Source of the DNA: Bacteroidaceae bacterium
GTDB lineage: Bacteria > Bacteroidota > Bacteroidia > Bacteroidales > Bacteroidaceae
NCBI GenBank assembly: GCA_017416805.1
Contig: JAFQBB010000029.1
Span: forward strand, 1 to 56,905
Reading direction: 5' to 3'
Length of the DNA: 56,905 bases
The notes below the pieces were generated by a model. It saw only the letters and a list, made by a program, of their open reading frames with translations, searched no databases and was not told where the DNA came from. Made by a program: the position numbers and the translations under genes. This document shows positions 25,079 to 34,062 of this stretch, piece after piece (the stretch's first letter is position 1; each line of letters begins with the position of its first letter).

Positions 25079-28000
25079 ATGAACTTTTCCCGTTTCTTCA
25101 TCCGGCGGCCCATCCTGGCCACCGTGCTGGCCCTGCTTTTCGTGGTGGCCGGCCTCCTCAGCCTGGGCGTGCTGCCCGTGGCACAGTATCCCGACATCAC
25201 TCCGCCCACCGTGCAGGTGACGGCCACCTATCCGGGGGCCAATGCCAACACCGTGGCACAGACGGTGGGCATCCCCATCGAACAGCAGGTGAACGGTGTG
25301 GAGGGGATGATGTACATGGCCTCCACCTCGTCGGCCTCGGGCGAGTACCGCCTGACCGTCACCTTCGAGGTGGGCACCGATGTGGATATGGCTACCGTCA
25401 TGGTGCAGAACAGGGTGAACGCGGCACTGCCCACGCTGCCCGATGCCGTGAAGCAGCAGGGAGTGGCGGTGACGAAACAGAGCACCGACATCCTGATGTT
25501 CCTCACGCTGACGGGCGACTCGCTCTACGATGGTCTCTACCTGGCCAACTACGCCCAGCTCAACCTCAGCGACCAGCTGGCCCGTGTGCCGGGTGTGGGC
25601 AGTGTGCAGGTGATGGGTGCGGGCAACTATTCGATGCGCGTATGGCTCGACCCCGAGGCTATGCGCATCCGTGGTGTCACTCCCCAAGAGGTCTATCAGG
25701 CCGTGGCGGCCCAGAACATGCAGGTGTCTGCCGGCTATGTGGGCCAGCCCGTCGGTGCGGGCGACGACAATGCCTTCCAGTATGCCCTCGCGGTGAAGGG
25801 ACGTTTGGAGACTCCCGAGGAGTTCGGGCGCATCATCATCCGGGTGGAGCAGGGCGAGCGGCTGTTGCGCCTCAGTGACGTGGCCCGCATCGAAGTGGGC
25901 AGCCAGACCTACACCACCATCTCGCGCGTCAACGGACAGCCCACCGCGGCCATTGCCATCTATCAGTTGCCCGGGGCCAATGCTCTGGAGGTGGTGGAGG
26001 ACGTGCGCAACCGCATGGACCAACTGGCACAGGCCCTGCCCGTCGGGGTGAGGTACGAGGTGGCACTGGACACCACGGAGGTGGTCTCGGCCTCCATCCA
26101 CGAGGTGCTGAAGACCTTCATTGAAGCCACGGTGCTCGTGGTGCTGGTCATCTTCCTCTTCCTGCGCAGCTGGCGGGCGGTCATCATCCCCTGCATCACC
26201 ATCCCCGTCTCGCTGATAGGCACGCTGGCCGTCATGCATCTGCTGGGCTTCTCCCTCAATATGCTCACCCTGTTCGGACTGGTGCTGGCCATTGCCATAG
26301 TCGTAGATGACGCCATCGTCGTCACCGAGAATGCCACCCGCCTGCTCTCTACCGGGCACTACCGCTCGGCCGCCGATGCCACCACCGAAGCCATGCGCGA
26401 GATTACCGGCCCCATCATAGGAGTGGTCCTCGTCATGCTTGCCGTCTTCCTGCCCACCATCTTCATTGGGGGCATCTCCGGAGAGCTGTACAAGCAGTTT
26501 GCCCTCACCATAGCGGCCTCGACGGTCATCAGCGCCATCAATTCGCTGACCCTCTCGCCAGCCTTGTGTGCCCTGCTGCTGAAAGAGCCTGCCACCTCCA
26601 TTCAAAAGCCTTCGGAACAGTCAGAGTCTGCAAACTCCTTAGAGTCCTTAAAGTCCTTAGGGGCTTTAAACTCCCTAAAGTCTCCAGAGTCCTTGGAGTC
26701 TTCAGAAAGTTCTCAACCAGTTCAGGAGGGTCCCCTCTACCGCTCCTTCAATCGGGTAGTGGGCACCTTGTTGGTGCGCCCGGCCCTGACGGCCATCACC
26801 TTCCTCATCATGGCCGTGGCAGCCTTCACCCTCTACGACCGTTGGCCATCGACCTTCATTCCCGAGGAGGACGACGGGTACTTCATGGTGGCCGTGCAAC
26901 TGCCTGCGGCCTCGTCGCTCACACGCACCGAGGCAGTCTGCTCCGAGGTGGAACAGATGCTGTCGGCCTATCCCGAGGTGAAGACCTGTATCAGTCTGGC
27001 CGGATTCAACCTGATGGGGGGCGGTACACAGACCAATGCGGGCACCTTCTTCGTGGTGCTGAAGGACTGGAAGGAACGTAAGGGTAGGGAGCATCATGCT
27101 GCCGCCGTGGTGGAGCGCTTCAATGCCGAGGTCTATGCCCGTGTGCAGCAGGCCCAAGTGTTTGCCATGATACCGCCGGCCATCCCGGGCTTGGGAGCTA
27201 CGGGCGGCCTGCAGCTCGAGTTGGAGGACCGCCGCTCCTTAGGTGCGGCCGAGATGCAGAAAGCCGTGCAGACCCTCATGCAGGCATGGCACACCGAGCC
27301 GGCACTGGCAGGCGTGAGCAGTGTCTTCCAGGCCAATGTGCCGCAATATTTCCTTGAGATTGACCGCGACAAGGTGCAGGTCATGGGGCTGACGATGGAT
27401 GCCGTCTTTCAGGCATTGGCCTACTACATGGGGCAGGCCTACGTGAACGATTACGTGCAGTTCGGCCGCACGTATCAGGTGCTCCTCTCGGCGGGTGAGC
27501 AGTCGCAGAAGCAAGCGGCCGACGTGCTTCGCCTCAGTGTGACGAACAAGGATGGGGAAGTGGTTCCCTTCAGCGCGTTCACTTGGCTGAAGGAGCAGTT
27601 GGGGATGGACCAGATTACGCGCTACAACATGTACGACGCGGCGGCCCTGACCTGCAATGTGGCAGCGGGTTACAGTTCGGGTCAGGCCATCGAGGCCATG
27701 GAGCGCCTCGTCGGGCGCGAGTTGGGCGACAGTTTCGGCTACGAGTGGACCTCCGTCGCCTATCAGGAGCAGGAGGCTCAAGGCAGTACGGCACTGGTCT
27801 TTGCCATGGCCTTGTTGGTGGCCTTCCTGGTGTTGGCGGCCCAATATGAGAGTTGGACCAGTCCCGTGGCCGCCGTCATGGGTGTGCCCATTGCCCTGCT
27901 GGGTGCTATCCTTGGCTGTTGGCTCTTCGGTCTGCCCGTCAGCATCTACTCACAGATAGGCATCGTGCTCCTCATTGCCCTCAGTGCCAAGAACGGTATC

Positions 28001-28300
28001 CTCATCGTGGAGTTTGCCCGCGACTATCGGGCCCAGGGCTTCGGCATCCGCCAGAGTGCCTCCGAGGCGGCCAGTGTCCGCCTGCGCCCCATCCTGATGA
28101 CCTCCCTCTCGTTTGTTTTCGGAGTTATGCCTTTGCTTTTTGCCAGTGGTGCCGGTGCAGGAAGTGAACTCTCCCTTGGGGCCACCGTCGTATTCGGTAT
28201 GGCACTCAACACCGTGGTTGCTACCCTCTATATCCCCAGCTGGTACGAGTGGATGCAGACGGTGGAGGAACGCTTGAGGGGTAGAGGAAAGAAAGTTTAG
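25079..28300 (+). CDS. RND multidrug efflux permease (AcrB/HAE1-like) with low-complexity insert
   Basis: 1,073-residue proton-driven pump. It has 12 TM helices in two halves; the TM4 motif [11 protein letters not shown] has both proton-relay Asp residues and TM10 has the Lys in [13 protein letters not shown]. The start [20 protein letters not shown] is typical of the family. Between TM6 and TM7 (about residues 505-552), where the cytoplasmic linker lies, sits a Ser/Leu/Glu/Lys-rich stretch ([19 protein letters not shown]). Its DNA is made of the AGTCCTTAAAGTC-type words seen in intergenic repeats. It looks like a repeat inserted in frame and is probably tolerated as a flexible linker. Confidence 0.93.
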   Translation: MNFSRFFIRRPILATVLALLFVVAGLLSLGVLPVAQYPDITPPTVQVTATYPGANANTVAQTVGIPIEQQVNGVEGMMYMASTSSASGEYRLTVTFEVGTDVDMATVMVQNRVNAALPTLPDAVKQQGVAVTKQSTDILMFLTLTGDSLYDGLYLANYAQLNLSDQLARVPGVGSVQVMGAGNYSMRVWLDPEAMRIRGVTPQEVYQAVAAQNMQVSAGYVGQPVGAGDDNAFQYALAVKGRLETPEEFGRIIIRVEQGERLLRLSDVARIEVGSQTYTTISRVNGQPTAAIAIYQLPGANALEVVEDVRNRMDQLAQALPVGVRYEVALDTTEVVSASIHEVLKTFIEATVLVVLVIFLFLRSWRAVIIPCITIPVSLIGTLAVMHLLGFSLNMLTLFGLVLAIAIVVDDAIVVTENATRLLSTGHYRSAADATTEAMREITGPIIGVVLVMLAVFLPTIFIGGISGELYKQFALTIAASTVISAINSLTLSPALCALLLKEPATSIQKPSEQSESANSLESLKSLGALNSLKSPESLESSESSQPVQEGPLYRSFNRVVGTLLVRPALTAITFLIMAVAAFTLYDRWPSTFIPEEDDGYFMVAVQLPAASSLTRTEAVCSEVEQMLSAYPEVKTCISLAGFNLMGGGTQTNAGTFFVVLKDWKERKGREHHAAAVVERFNAEVYARVQQAQVFAMIPPAIPGLGATGGLQLELEDRRSLGAAEMQKAVQTLMQAWHTEPALAGVSSVFQANVPQYFLEIDRDKVQVMGLTMDAVFQALAYYMGQAYVNDYVQFGRTYQVLLSAGEQSQKQAADVLRLSVTNKDGEVVPFSAFTWLKEQLGMDQITRYNMYDAAALTCNVAAGYSSGQAIEAMERLVGRELGDSFGYEWTSVAYQEQEAQGSTALVFAMALLVAFLVLAAQYESWTSPVAAVMGVPIALLGAILGCWLFGLPVSIYSQIGIVLLIALSAKNGILIVEFARDYRAQGFGIRQSASEAASVRLRPILMTSLSFVFGVMPLLFASGAGAGSELSLGATVVFGMALNTVVATLYIPSWYEWMQTVEERLRGRGKKV
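26605..26720. repeat. Repeat-derived in-frame insert inside the RND pump gene
   Basis: The DNA consists of repeated words such as GAGTCCTTAAAGTCCTTAG and its inverted relatives (CTCCCTAAAGTC, AGTCCTTGGAGTC). It is AT-richer than the flanking pump sequence and resembles the gap sequence at 34,012-34,062. It encodes a low-complexity linker without shifting the frame. Confidence 0.6.
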
Positions 28301-28338
28301 TGTGCTGGCAGCCTGTAGCATGTTGCCAATACAGATAT

Positions 28339-28465
28339 AGGGAGATAAAGGGAGATAGGAGAAGGTAAAAGGGAGATAAAGGCCAATAGTATTGCTATAC
28401 ATTCGGCCTTTATCTCCCTTTATCTCCCCGAGGAGCGGAGCGACTATCTTCCTTTATCTCCTCTT
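28339..28465. repeat. Inverted repeat built of GGGAGATAAA units
   Basis: GGGAGATAAAGGGAGATAGG-type sequence on the left faces CCTTTATCTCCCTTTATCTCC-type sequence on the right, with a second inner pair GGGAGATAAAGGCC/GGCCTTTATCTCCC. It lies between convergent genes and could stop transcription from both sides. Confidence 0.65.
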
Positions 28466-28470
28466 ATATA

Positions 28471-28860
28471 TCACATTATCTTCTCCAGCACCTTCTCGCA
28501 CTTCACGATGTCGTTGGGACGGATGACCACGTTGGCATTTTCCCCTTGTGCAAAGGCGTACATATACTCGATGAAGATCTCCTCCTCGGCCAGTTGGTCA
28601 AGGATACCGGCCAGTGAGCCAGCCACGTCGGGACAGGAGATACATACCACATCGGTGAGCATCACGGCGAAGTTGGCGCCGCGCAGTGCCTCCACAGCCT
28701 TCTCCACATCACTGACTATGAGTCGCAGGATGCCGAACTCGGTAGTCTCTGCCATACTGAAGGCGTGCATATTGATGCCGTTCTCGGCCAACACCTTGGT
28801 CACATTATTGATTCTTCCAGCCTTGTTCTCGAGGAACACTGATACTTGCTTGATTGTCAT
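28471..28860 (-). CDS. Tandem ACT-domain protein
   Basis: 129 residues made of two ACT domains: KQVSVFLENKAGRINNVTKVLAENGINM at the start and VVCISCPDVAGSLAGILDQLAEEEIFIEYMYA in the second half (given by their ends only). ACT domains bind amino acids and regulate enzymes. It is the last gene of a leftward operon with phenylacetate-CoA ligase 18 bp upstream, the usual partner of this protein type in Bacteroidota. It probably senses an aromatic or branched amino acid for that pathway; the ligand is not known from sequence. Confidence 0.88.
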   Translation of the reverse strand: MTIKQVSVFLENKAGRINNVTKVLAENGINMHAFSMAETTEFGILRLIVSDVEKAVEALRGANFAVMLTDVVCISCPDVAGSLAGILDQLAEEEIFIEYMYAFAQGENANVVIRPNDIVKCEKVLEKIM

Positions 28861-28878
28861 AGCTATAAATGGTTAAGG

Positions 28879-30180
28879 TTATTGCAACTTTCTATTATCT
28901 ATCACATGCTTTCCCTTGCCCTGGCTACGCTCGATGCTACCAGGTTCCATCAGCTTCACGTCGGCACTGATGGAGAGGACGCTCTTCAGTTTGTCACTCA
29001 GTCCCTTCTTCATGGCAAGCATACGGCCGATATCGTCACTGAAGTAGTCGCGGCGTACCTCCACCTGTACCTGCAGGGTATCGAGGTTGTTCACACGGTC
29101 AACGATGAGCATATATTGCGGCTCGAACTCCGGCATGGTGAGGATGACGCTCTCCACCTGTGAGGGGAATACGTTGATGCCTCGGATGATGAGCATGTCG
29201 TCGCTTCTACCTACGATGCGACCCATCTTGACGGCGGTACGTCCACAGGGGCAGGGGTCATTGTAGAGGGTGCAAAGGTCCTTCGTGCGGTAGCGGAGTA
29301 CGGGCATTCCTTCTTTAGTCAAGGTGGTGAACACCAGCTCGCCTTGCGTGCCATAGGGCAGTTGTTCCAATGTGTCGGGATTGATGATTTCTGGGTAGAA
29401 ATGATCCTCACAGATGTGTGAGCCGTTCTGCTCCTGACATTCGTAGGAGACACCAGGCCCCATGATTTCGCTCAAACCGTAGATGTTGTAGCCTTTCAAT
29501 CCGAGACGTTCTTCTATCTCCTTACGCATGTTTTCTGTCCAAGGTTCAGCCCCGAAGGCTCCGATACGTAAACCGATATCCTCTTTCGAAAGTCCCATTT
29601 TCTCCAATGTCTCAGCCAAGTAGAGGGCGTATGAGGGTGTACAAGCGATGCCTGATATTTTCAAATCGCGGATTAGTCGGATATGCTTTTCTGTATTACC
29701 CGTAGAAGTAGGGATAACAGTTGCACCGAGGTTTTCCACACCGTAGTGGGCACCCAATCCGCCAGTGAAGAGTCCGTAACCATAGGCTACAGAGAAAGTG
29801 TCATCGCGAGTCACACCGTAGGCCGTTAAGCAACGTGCCATCACCTCTGACCACACGGCCAAATCCTTACGTGTGTACCCTACGATGGTGGGATTACCTG
29901 TAGTACCACTGGAGGCATGCACACGTACAATCTCTGAAGGAGGAGCGGCCTGCAAGCCGTAGGGATAATTATCGCGCAGGTCCTGTTTTGTCGTAAAGGG
30001 CAGTTTCACAATATCATCGATGCTACGGATATCCTCAGGAGAAAGATCCATTGCCTGCATCTTGTTGCGATAGAAAGGGACGTTGTGGTAAACATACGTC
30101 ACCAGTTTCTGAAGCCGCTTGCTTTGCAATGCGTGCATTTCATTGCGGCTCATACATTCTTTGTTAGGATTCCAAATCAT
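28879..30180 (-). CDS. paaK: Phenylacetate-CoA ligase family enzyme
   Basis: 433 residues from the ATG at 30,180 (MIWNPNKECMSRNEMH); the frame extends 24 bases further but begins inside a palindrome. The AMP-binding P-loop-like motif VHASSGTTGNPTIVGYTRKD (about 92-111) and the adenylation block GLSEIMGPGVSYECQE are present, as is the PaaK-type C-terminal domain with GRSDDMLIIRGINVFPSQVE. It activates phenylacetate or related aryl acids to the CoA thioester. Together with the indolepyruvate oxidoreductase and aminotransferase genes upstream it fits interconversion of aromatic amino acids and aryl-acetates. Confidence 0.9.
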   Translation of the reverse strand: MIWNPNKECMSRNEMHALQSKRLQKLVTYVYHNVPFYRNKMQAMDLSPEDIRSIDDIVKLPFTTKQDLRDNYPYGLQAAPPSEIVRVHASSGTTGNPTIVGYTRKDLAVWSEVMARCLTAYGVTRDDTFSVAYGYGLFTGGLGAHYGVENLGATVIPTSTGNTEKHIRLIRDLKISGIACTPSYALYLAETLEKMGLSKEDIGLRIGAFGAEPWTENMRKEIEERLGLKGYNIYGLSEIMGPGVSYECQEQNGSHICEDHFYPEIINPDTLEQLPYGTQGELVFTTLTKEGMPVLRYRTKDLCTLYNDPCPCGRTAVKMGRIVGRSDDMLIIRGINVFPSQVESVILTMPEFEPQYMLIVDRVNNLDTLQVQVEVRRDYFSDDIGRMLAMKKGLSDKLKSVLSISADVKLMEPGSIERSQGKGKHVIDNRKLQ

Positions 30181-30193
30181 AGTAGTATTGCTT

Positions 30194-30235
30194 GGACCAT
30201 CCACTCCCCTCCCAAGGGAGGGGAGTGGATGGTCC
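30194..30235. repeat. Perfect 20-bp palindrome with 2-base centre
   Basis: GGACCATCCACTCCCCTCCC at 30,194-30,213 is exactly complemented at 30,216-30,235 around AA. A related shorter palindrome (CCCCTCCC-TT-GGGAGGGG, 30,311-30,328) and a GGGGGAGGG tail stand just before the aminotransferase stop. The 164-bp gap between the two genes holds nothing else but an ATTATT-rich stretch. Confidence 0.8.
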
Positions 30236-30344
30236 GTTTAGGTTGATTATTATTATATTGTTATTGTTGTTATTGTTACTTATTGTTGTCAGTTGCTGAA
30301 GCATCCTACGCCCCTCCCTTGGGAGGGGTTGGGGGAGGGTCTCT

Positions 30345-31652
30345 TTATTTATGGTCCTCATGGAAGGCTTTCATGCGCTCCTCCATGACGGAGTATAATT
30401 CGTCCTTCATGCGGGAAGTACATGCCCTCACCCCCTGTTGTTCGCTACCGGTGGTCGAAAGGTTGATACTGCTCACACCGTAGTAGAGCAATTCTTTCAA
30501 TAACTCGCCGCCAGTCATACCCGGATAGCCGATAGTGAAGAAGAAACCGTCGCCCACCACTTGTGTGGCATCATAGTCATAGACGATGTGGAAGCCATTA
30601 TCGGTGAATATCTTTTTCATTTTTTCTGCTCTTACGGCATACTCGCGGGTGTCCTCCACAAAGTTGATTTTTCCTTCGGTAGAGAGGCGGAGCATCTCGG
30701 CATAGGCATACTGGGTAGAGGCCGTACAGCCCGAGGTTATCATGTAGAGGATGGAGGCTATGAGTGTCTGACCGAACACACCGGCATCCTTGTAGCGCTC
30801 AGCCAAGGCAGGGAAGTGCCGGTCGAATAGCCTGTCACTGATACATACGAGAGCCATGCGTTGTCCGGCATAGCTGAATATCTTTGATGAAGAGAGCATC
30901 AGGATGTAGTTGTCTGTATATTTGGCCACCGTGGGTGCATAGGGAGGTTCGAAGGGATGTCCCATGTCGCGGCGGAAGTCCATACAGAAGTAAGCCAGAT
31001 CCTCCATCACAATGACGTCGTACTTTGTGGCCAGTTCGCCAATGATGGCCAGTTCCTCTTCCTCCAGACATATCCATGCCGGATTGTTCGGGTTACTATA
31101 GATGATGGCGGCAATGTCGCCTGCACCCAGCATCTCTTCCAATTTCTCTCTCAGAGCTTCACCCCGATAGGGGTAGATGTCAAACTCCACCCATTCGGCA
31201 CCAATAACCCGTAATTGTGATTTCTGAATGGGGAAACCGGGGTCGATGAAGAGCACTTTGTTTTTGCCCGGTGTACGTTGTGTACAGGCAATGAACGAGC
31301 CGAACGAGCCGGCTACACTTCCTACCGTAGGCACACACGAACGGGGTGATATATCAACATTGAGGAAAGCTTTCACAAAGCGCGATGCTTCCTCCTTCAA
31401 TTCTGGTACACCTGCCGCGGCCGGGTACTGCGAGCCCACACCACGGTCAAGGGCTGCCTTCTCGGCCTCTACACCATATTGGTTCACCGGCAAGCCTGGC
31501 GAACCTTGATCCATGCGTATGAAGGGAATACCCGTCTCTTTCTCCAAGTATTGTGCCACCAGCAGCACTTCGCCGATGGTAGCTCTCGACAGGTCGGCCA
31601 CATGACAAGCCTGGGCCGCCTTCTCCACTAATGCTTCACTGAATATTTTCAT
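30345..31652 (-). CDS. PLP-dependent class I/II aminotransferase
   Basis: 435 residues from the ATG at 31,652 (MKIFSEALVEKAAQACH); the open frame upstream to 31,721 overlaps iorB. The PLP lysine is in LMLSSSKIFSYAGQRMALV, with the S-x-x-K...G-x-R pattern of fold type I. YSNPNNPAW supplies the cofactor-ring Asn-Pro motif, and VVMEDLAYFCMDF holds the PLP-pyridine Asp. By operon position it should interconvert an aromatic amino acid and its aryl-pyruvate, the substrate of the oxidoreductase encoded upstream. Substrate choice is inferred from context. Confidence 0.9.
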   Translation of the reverse strand: MKIFSEALVEKAAQACHVADLSRATIGEVLLVAQYLEKETGIPFIRMDQGSPGLPVNQYGVEAEKAALDRGVGSQYPAAAGVPELKEEASRFVKAFLNVDISPRSCVPTVGSVAGSFGSFIACTQRTPGKNKVLFIDPGFPIQKSQLRVIGAEWVEFDIYPYRGEALREKLEEMLGAGDIAAIIYSNPNNPAWICLEEEELAIIGELATKYDVIVMEDLAYFCMDFRRDMGHPFEPPYAPTVAKYTDNYILMLSSSKIFSYAGQRMALVCISDRLFDRHFPALAERYKDAGVFGQTLIASILYMITSGCTASTQYAYAEMLRLSTEGKINFVEDTREYAVRAEKMKKIFTDNGFHIVYDYDATQVVGDGFFFTIGYPGMTGGELLKELLYYGVSSINLSTTGSEQQGVRACTSRMKDELYSVMEERMKAFHEDHK

Positions 31653-31692
31653 TCCTGTTATATTCCTTGAAAGTTTTAAGCCTTGTTGCTGA

Positions 31693-32268
31693 TTATTTTG
31701 TTGCTTCCAATCCCAAATCAAAAGCTTTCAGGTTGGCCTCCACCACTTTCTCGCCCTTGTTGGCAAAAACACGGGTAATGCTTTCGCGTAGTTGCTCGGG
31801 GGTAAGTATGTCGATGTAACGGGAAGCCATACCCAATAGGATGACATTGGCACTCTTAGGCAAGTTGTTCTCCTTGGCCACGTCTTCGATAGGTAGAGCG
31901 GCCACATGGGGCAGGTTGCCCAGTTCTTTTGTCAAAGCCTCTTCGTCGGGATAATTAGGGATATTCTTGAATGGGTGCGAAGAGGTTACCACCCATGCCT
32001 CCTTATTGAGATAGGGTATATAGCGCAACGCCTCCATGGGCTCCATAGAGATGATGAGGTCGGCCGCACCTTGTTTGATGAGGTCAGAGTGGATAAGTTC
32101 GGTCGAAAGGCGGAGGTTCGATTGTACATCTCCGCCACGCTGGCTCATACCGTGTACCTCAGCCTGCTTCAGATTGAGACCTGCGGACGTAGCCGCATCG
32201 CCTATGATGGTGGCAATAGTGAGGATTCCTTGTCCTCCCACACCAGCAAGTATGATGTCTTTTTTCAT
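31693..32268 (-). CDS. iorB: Indolepyruvate oxidoreductase subunit beta
   Basis: 191 residues of the pyruvate:ferredoxin oxidoreductase gamma-type domain. The glycine-rich GVGGQGILTIATIIGDAA motif is at the N-terminus, and VHGMSQRGGDVQSNLRLS follows near residue 39. It pairs with IorA, encoded 79 bp upstream, to oxidise aryl-pyruvates (indolepyruvate, phenylpyruvate) to aryl-acetyl-CoA using ferredoxin, or to run in reverse. The gap to iorA contains a copy of the CTACGAGTTACAAG-type host repeat. Confidence 0.92.
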   Translation of the reverse strand: MKKDIILAGVGGQGILTIATIIGDAATSAGLNLKQAEVHGMSQRGGDVQSNLRLSTELIHSDLIKQGAADLIISMEPMEALRYIPYLNKEAWVVTSSHPFKNIPNYPDEEALTKELGNLPHVAALPIEDVAKENNLPKSANVILLGMASRYIDILTPEQLRESITRVFANKGEKVVEANLKAFDLGLEATK

Positions 32269-32347
32269 GTCTATTTAGCTACGAGTTACGAGTTACAAGC
32301 TACGAGTCATTATGTCAGTTACTTGTAGCTCATGGCTCATCACAATT

Positions 32348-33988
32348 TTACTTTTTCTTATTTCTCAATTTCCGTTGTAGTGTCTGCATACATTCCCTTC
32401 GTGGGATGATGACGGAGACACCTGGGTATTCAATCTCTTCACGGATGATGCGTGTAATCTCTTCCATATTCTTGGGGAGGGGCACCACCACACGGACATG
32501 TTCAGGAGCAAGGCCAAGACCGAGACAGATAGCTTCGAACTTGTTGGTGCCGGCTGAATCCTGACCACCGGTCATGGCGGTGGTGAGATTGTCCGAGATG
32601 ATAACGGTAATGTTCGAATTGTCGTTGATGGCATCCAACAGACCGGTCATGCCCGAATGTGTGAAGGTCGAGTCGCCTATCACGGCAATAGCAGGGAAGA
32701 GACCGGCATCGGCGGCACCCTTGGCCATGGTGATGGAGGCTCCCATATCCACACAACTGTCGATAGCGCGGAAGGGTGGGAGAGCGCCTAAGGTGTAGCA
32801 ACCTATGTCGCCGAAGATGCGTGCACCTTCGTATTCAGCAGCTACCTTATTCAGGGCATCGTACACGTCGCGGTGTCCACATCCTTGGCAAAGTGCCGGC
32901 GGACGAGGCATCACGTTTTGTGCCTGTGTGTATGGTTGCTCGATGGTCACTCCGAGGGCAGCACCCACGCTATCGGGGGTGAGCTCGCCCATACGGGGAA
33001 GGTCGCCCGTCAATCGTCCCTTGATGGTGTAGTCGGCACCAAGGAGGCTTTTCACTTGCTCTTCAACCAATGGCTGGCCGTCTTCGGCAATGAGCAATGC
33101 CTCACATTCGCTTGCCAATGCCTTGATGGCCGCTTCGGGCAGAGGGTATTGCGACACTTTCAATACGGGGATACCCAATTCTTGTGGGCGGTTCTCCATG
33201 ACGTAGTTGTAGGCAATACCGCAGGCGATGACGCCCAAAGGAGCTACGTGTGACGAGCTACAAGTGACGAGTCCTTCCTCCTCATGACACTTGTCACCCG
33301 TAGCTTGTAGCTTGTAACTGTTATAGGGGGATGCTTCCGACGAGGCCAACAATTCGCCCTGTTTGCCTACAAGCGAGGCATATTGGCGACGGGCATTGGC
33401 GGGGAGGAGCACCCAATGTGTACGGTCAGTTTCCGGATGGAGGGCGTTTTGTTCCATAGGTTCACGCACCACCACACCGGCACGCGAGTGGGCCAAACGG
33501 GTGACTACGCGCATCAGCACAGGCAATTTCAGCTCCTCGGAGAGAGCATAGGCATAGGGCATCATGTCATAAGCCTCCTGTTGAGTCGATGGCTCAAGGA
33601 TGGGTATCATGGCAAACTTGCCATAGAAACGTGAATCCTGCTCGTTTTGTGACGAGTGCATCGAAGGGTCATCGGCGGCCAACACCACCAATCCGCCATT
33701 CACACCCGTAATGGCAGAGTTGACGAAAGCATCAGCAGCCACGTTCATACCCACATGTTTCATGCATACCAGTGCCCTTTTTCCGGCATACGCCATACCG
33801 AGGGCGGCCTCCATAGCCGTCTTTTCATTGGTGCACCATCGGCTACGCACTTCGGGCGCATTAGCCTGAATAAATTCGGTTATCTCTGTTGAGGGCGTGC
33901 CAGGGTAGGCATACACACCGCTTATGCCGGCATGGATGGCTCCAAGCGCTATGGCTTCATCGCCCAGTAGTAGTTTTCTTGTTATCAT
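32348..33988 (-). CDS. iorA: Indolepyruvate oxidoreductase subunit alpha with repeat-derived insert
   Basis: 546 residues. The N-terminal pyrimidine-binding domain (GDEAIALGAIHAGISGVYAYPGTPSTE) is followed by a linker domain and a C-terminal TPP-binding domain with CQGCGHRD, GDIGCYTLG, the GDSTFTHSG metal site and SDNLTTAMTGGQ. Archaeal-type IorA usually ends with a ferredoxin-like domain holding two [4Fe-4S] clusters; here the chain ends soon after IIPRREC, so that domain is absent. At about residues 220-249 the sequence SYKLQATGDK...CSSSHVAP is encoded by DNA of the host repeat family, apparently an in-frame insertion. First ior gene of the operon, 71 bp after the nitrilase gene. Confidence 0.92.
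   Translation of the reverse strand: MITRKLLLGDEAIALGAIHAGISGVYAYPGTPSTEITEFIQANAPEVRSRWCTNEKTAMEAALGMAYAGKRALVCMKHVGMNVAADAFVNSAITGVNGGLVVLAADDPSMHSSQNEQDSRFYGKFAMIPILEPSTQQEAYDMMPYAYALSEELKLPVLMRVVTRLAHSRAGVVVREPMEQNALHPETDRTHWVLLPANARRQYASLVGKQGELLASSEASPYNSYKLQATGDKCHEEEGLVTCSSSHVAPLGVIACGIAYNYVMENRPQELGIPVLKVSQYPLPEAAIKALASECEALLIAEDGQPLVEEQVKSLLGADYTIKGRLTGDLPRMGELTPDSVGAALGVTIEQPYTQAQNVMPRPPALCQGCGHRDVYDALNKVAAEYEGARIFGDIGCYTLGALPPFRAIDSCVDMGASITMAKGAADAGLFPAIAVIGDSTFTHSGMTGLLDAINDNSNITVIISDNLTTAMTGGQDSAGTNKFEAICLGLGLAPEHVRVVVPLPKNMEEITRIIREEIEYPGVSVIIPRRECMQTLQRKLRNKKK
33241..33330. repeat. Host repeat inserted in frame in iorA
   Basis: GAGCTACGTGTGACGAGCTA with following CAAGTGACGAGTCC on the left faces CACTTGTCACCCGTAGCTTG and GTAGCTTGTAACTG on the right. 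The same AGCTACAAG/CTTGTAGCT words make up intergenic repeats at 32,277, 38,535, 39,965, 40,140 and 55,345. It forms an imperfect inverted repeat and adds about 30 codons without stops. Confidence 0.7.
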
Positions 33989-34011
33989 TGGTTATTGTTT
34001 ATTTTAGGGTC

Positions 34012-34062
34012 TCTAAAAAGACTTTAAGGATATTAAGGTCTTTAATGACTTTAAAGTCTTCA
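34012..34062. repeat. Inverted AAGACTTTAA-type repeat between nitrilase and iorA
   Basis: Words AGACTTTAAGG, AAGGTCTTTAATG and ACTTTAAAGTCTT alternate in direct and inverted orientation. It resembles the DNA of the insert in the second RND pump gene (26,605-26,720). Confidence 0.5.

Noticed and set aside
25073-26605. Long minus-strand open frame of 510 codons opposite the second RND pump
   Set aside because: The translation is Gly/His/Asp-rich without domain features; it is the shadow of a certain pump gene.
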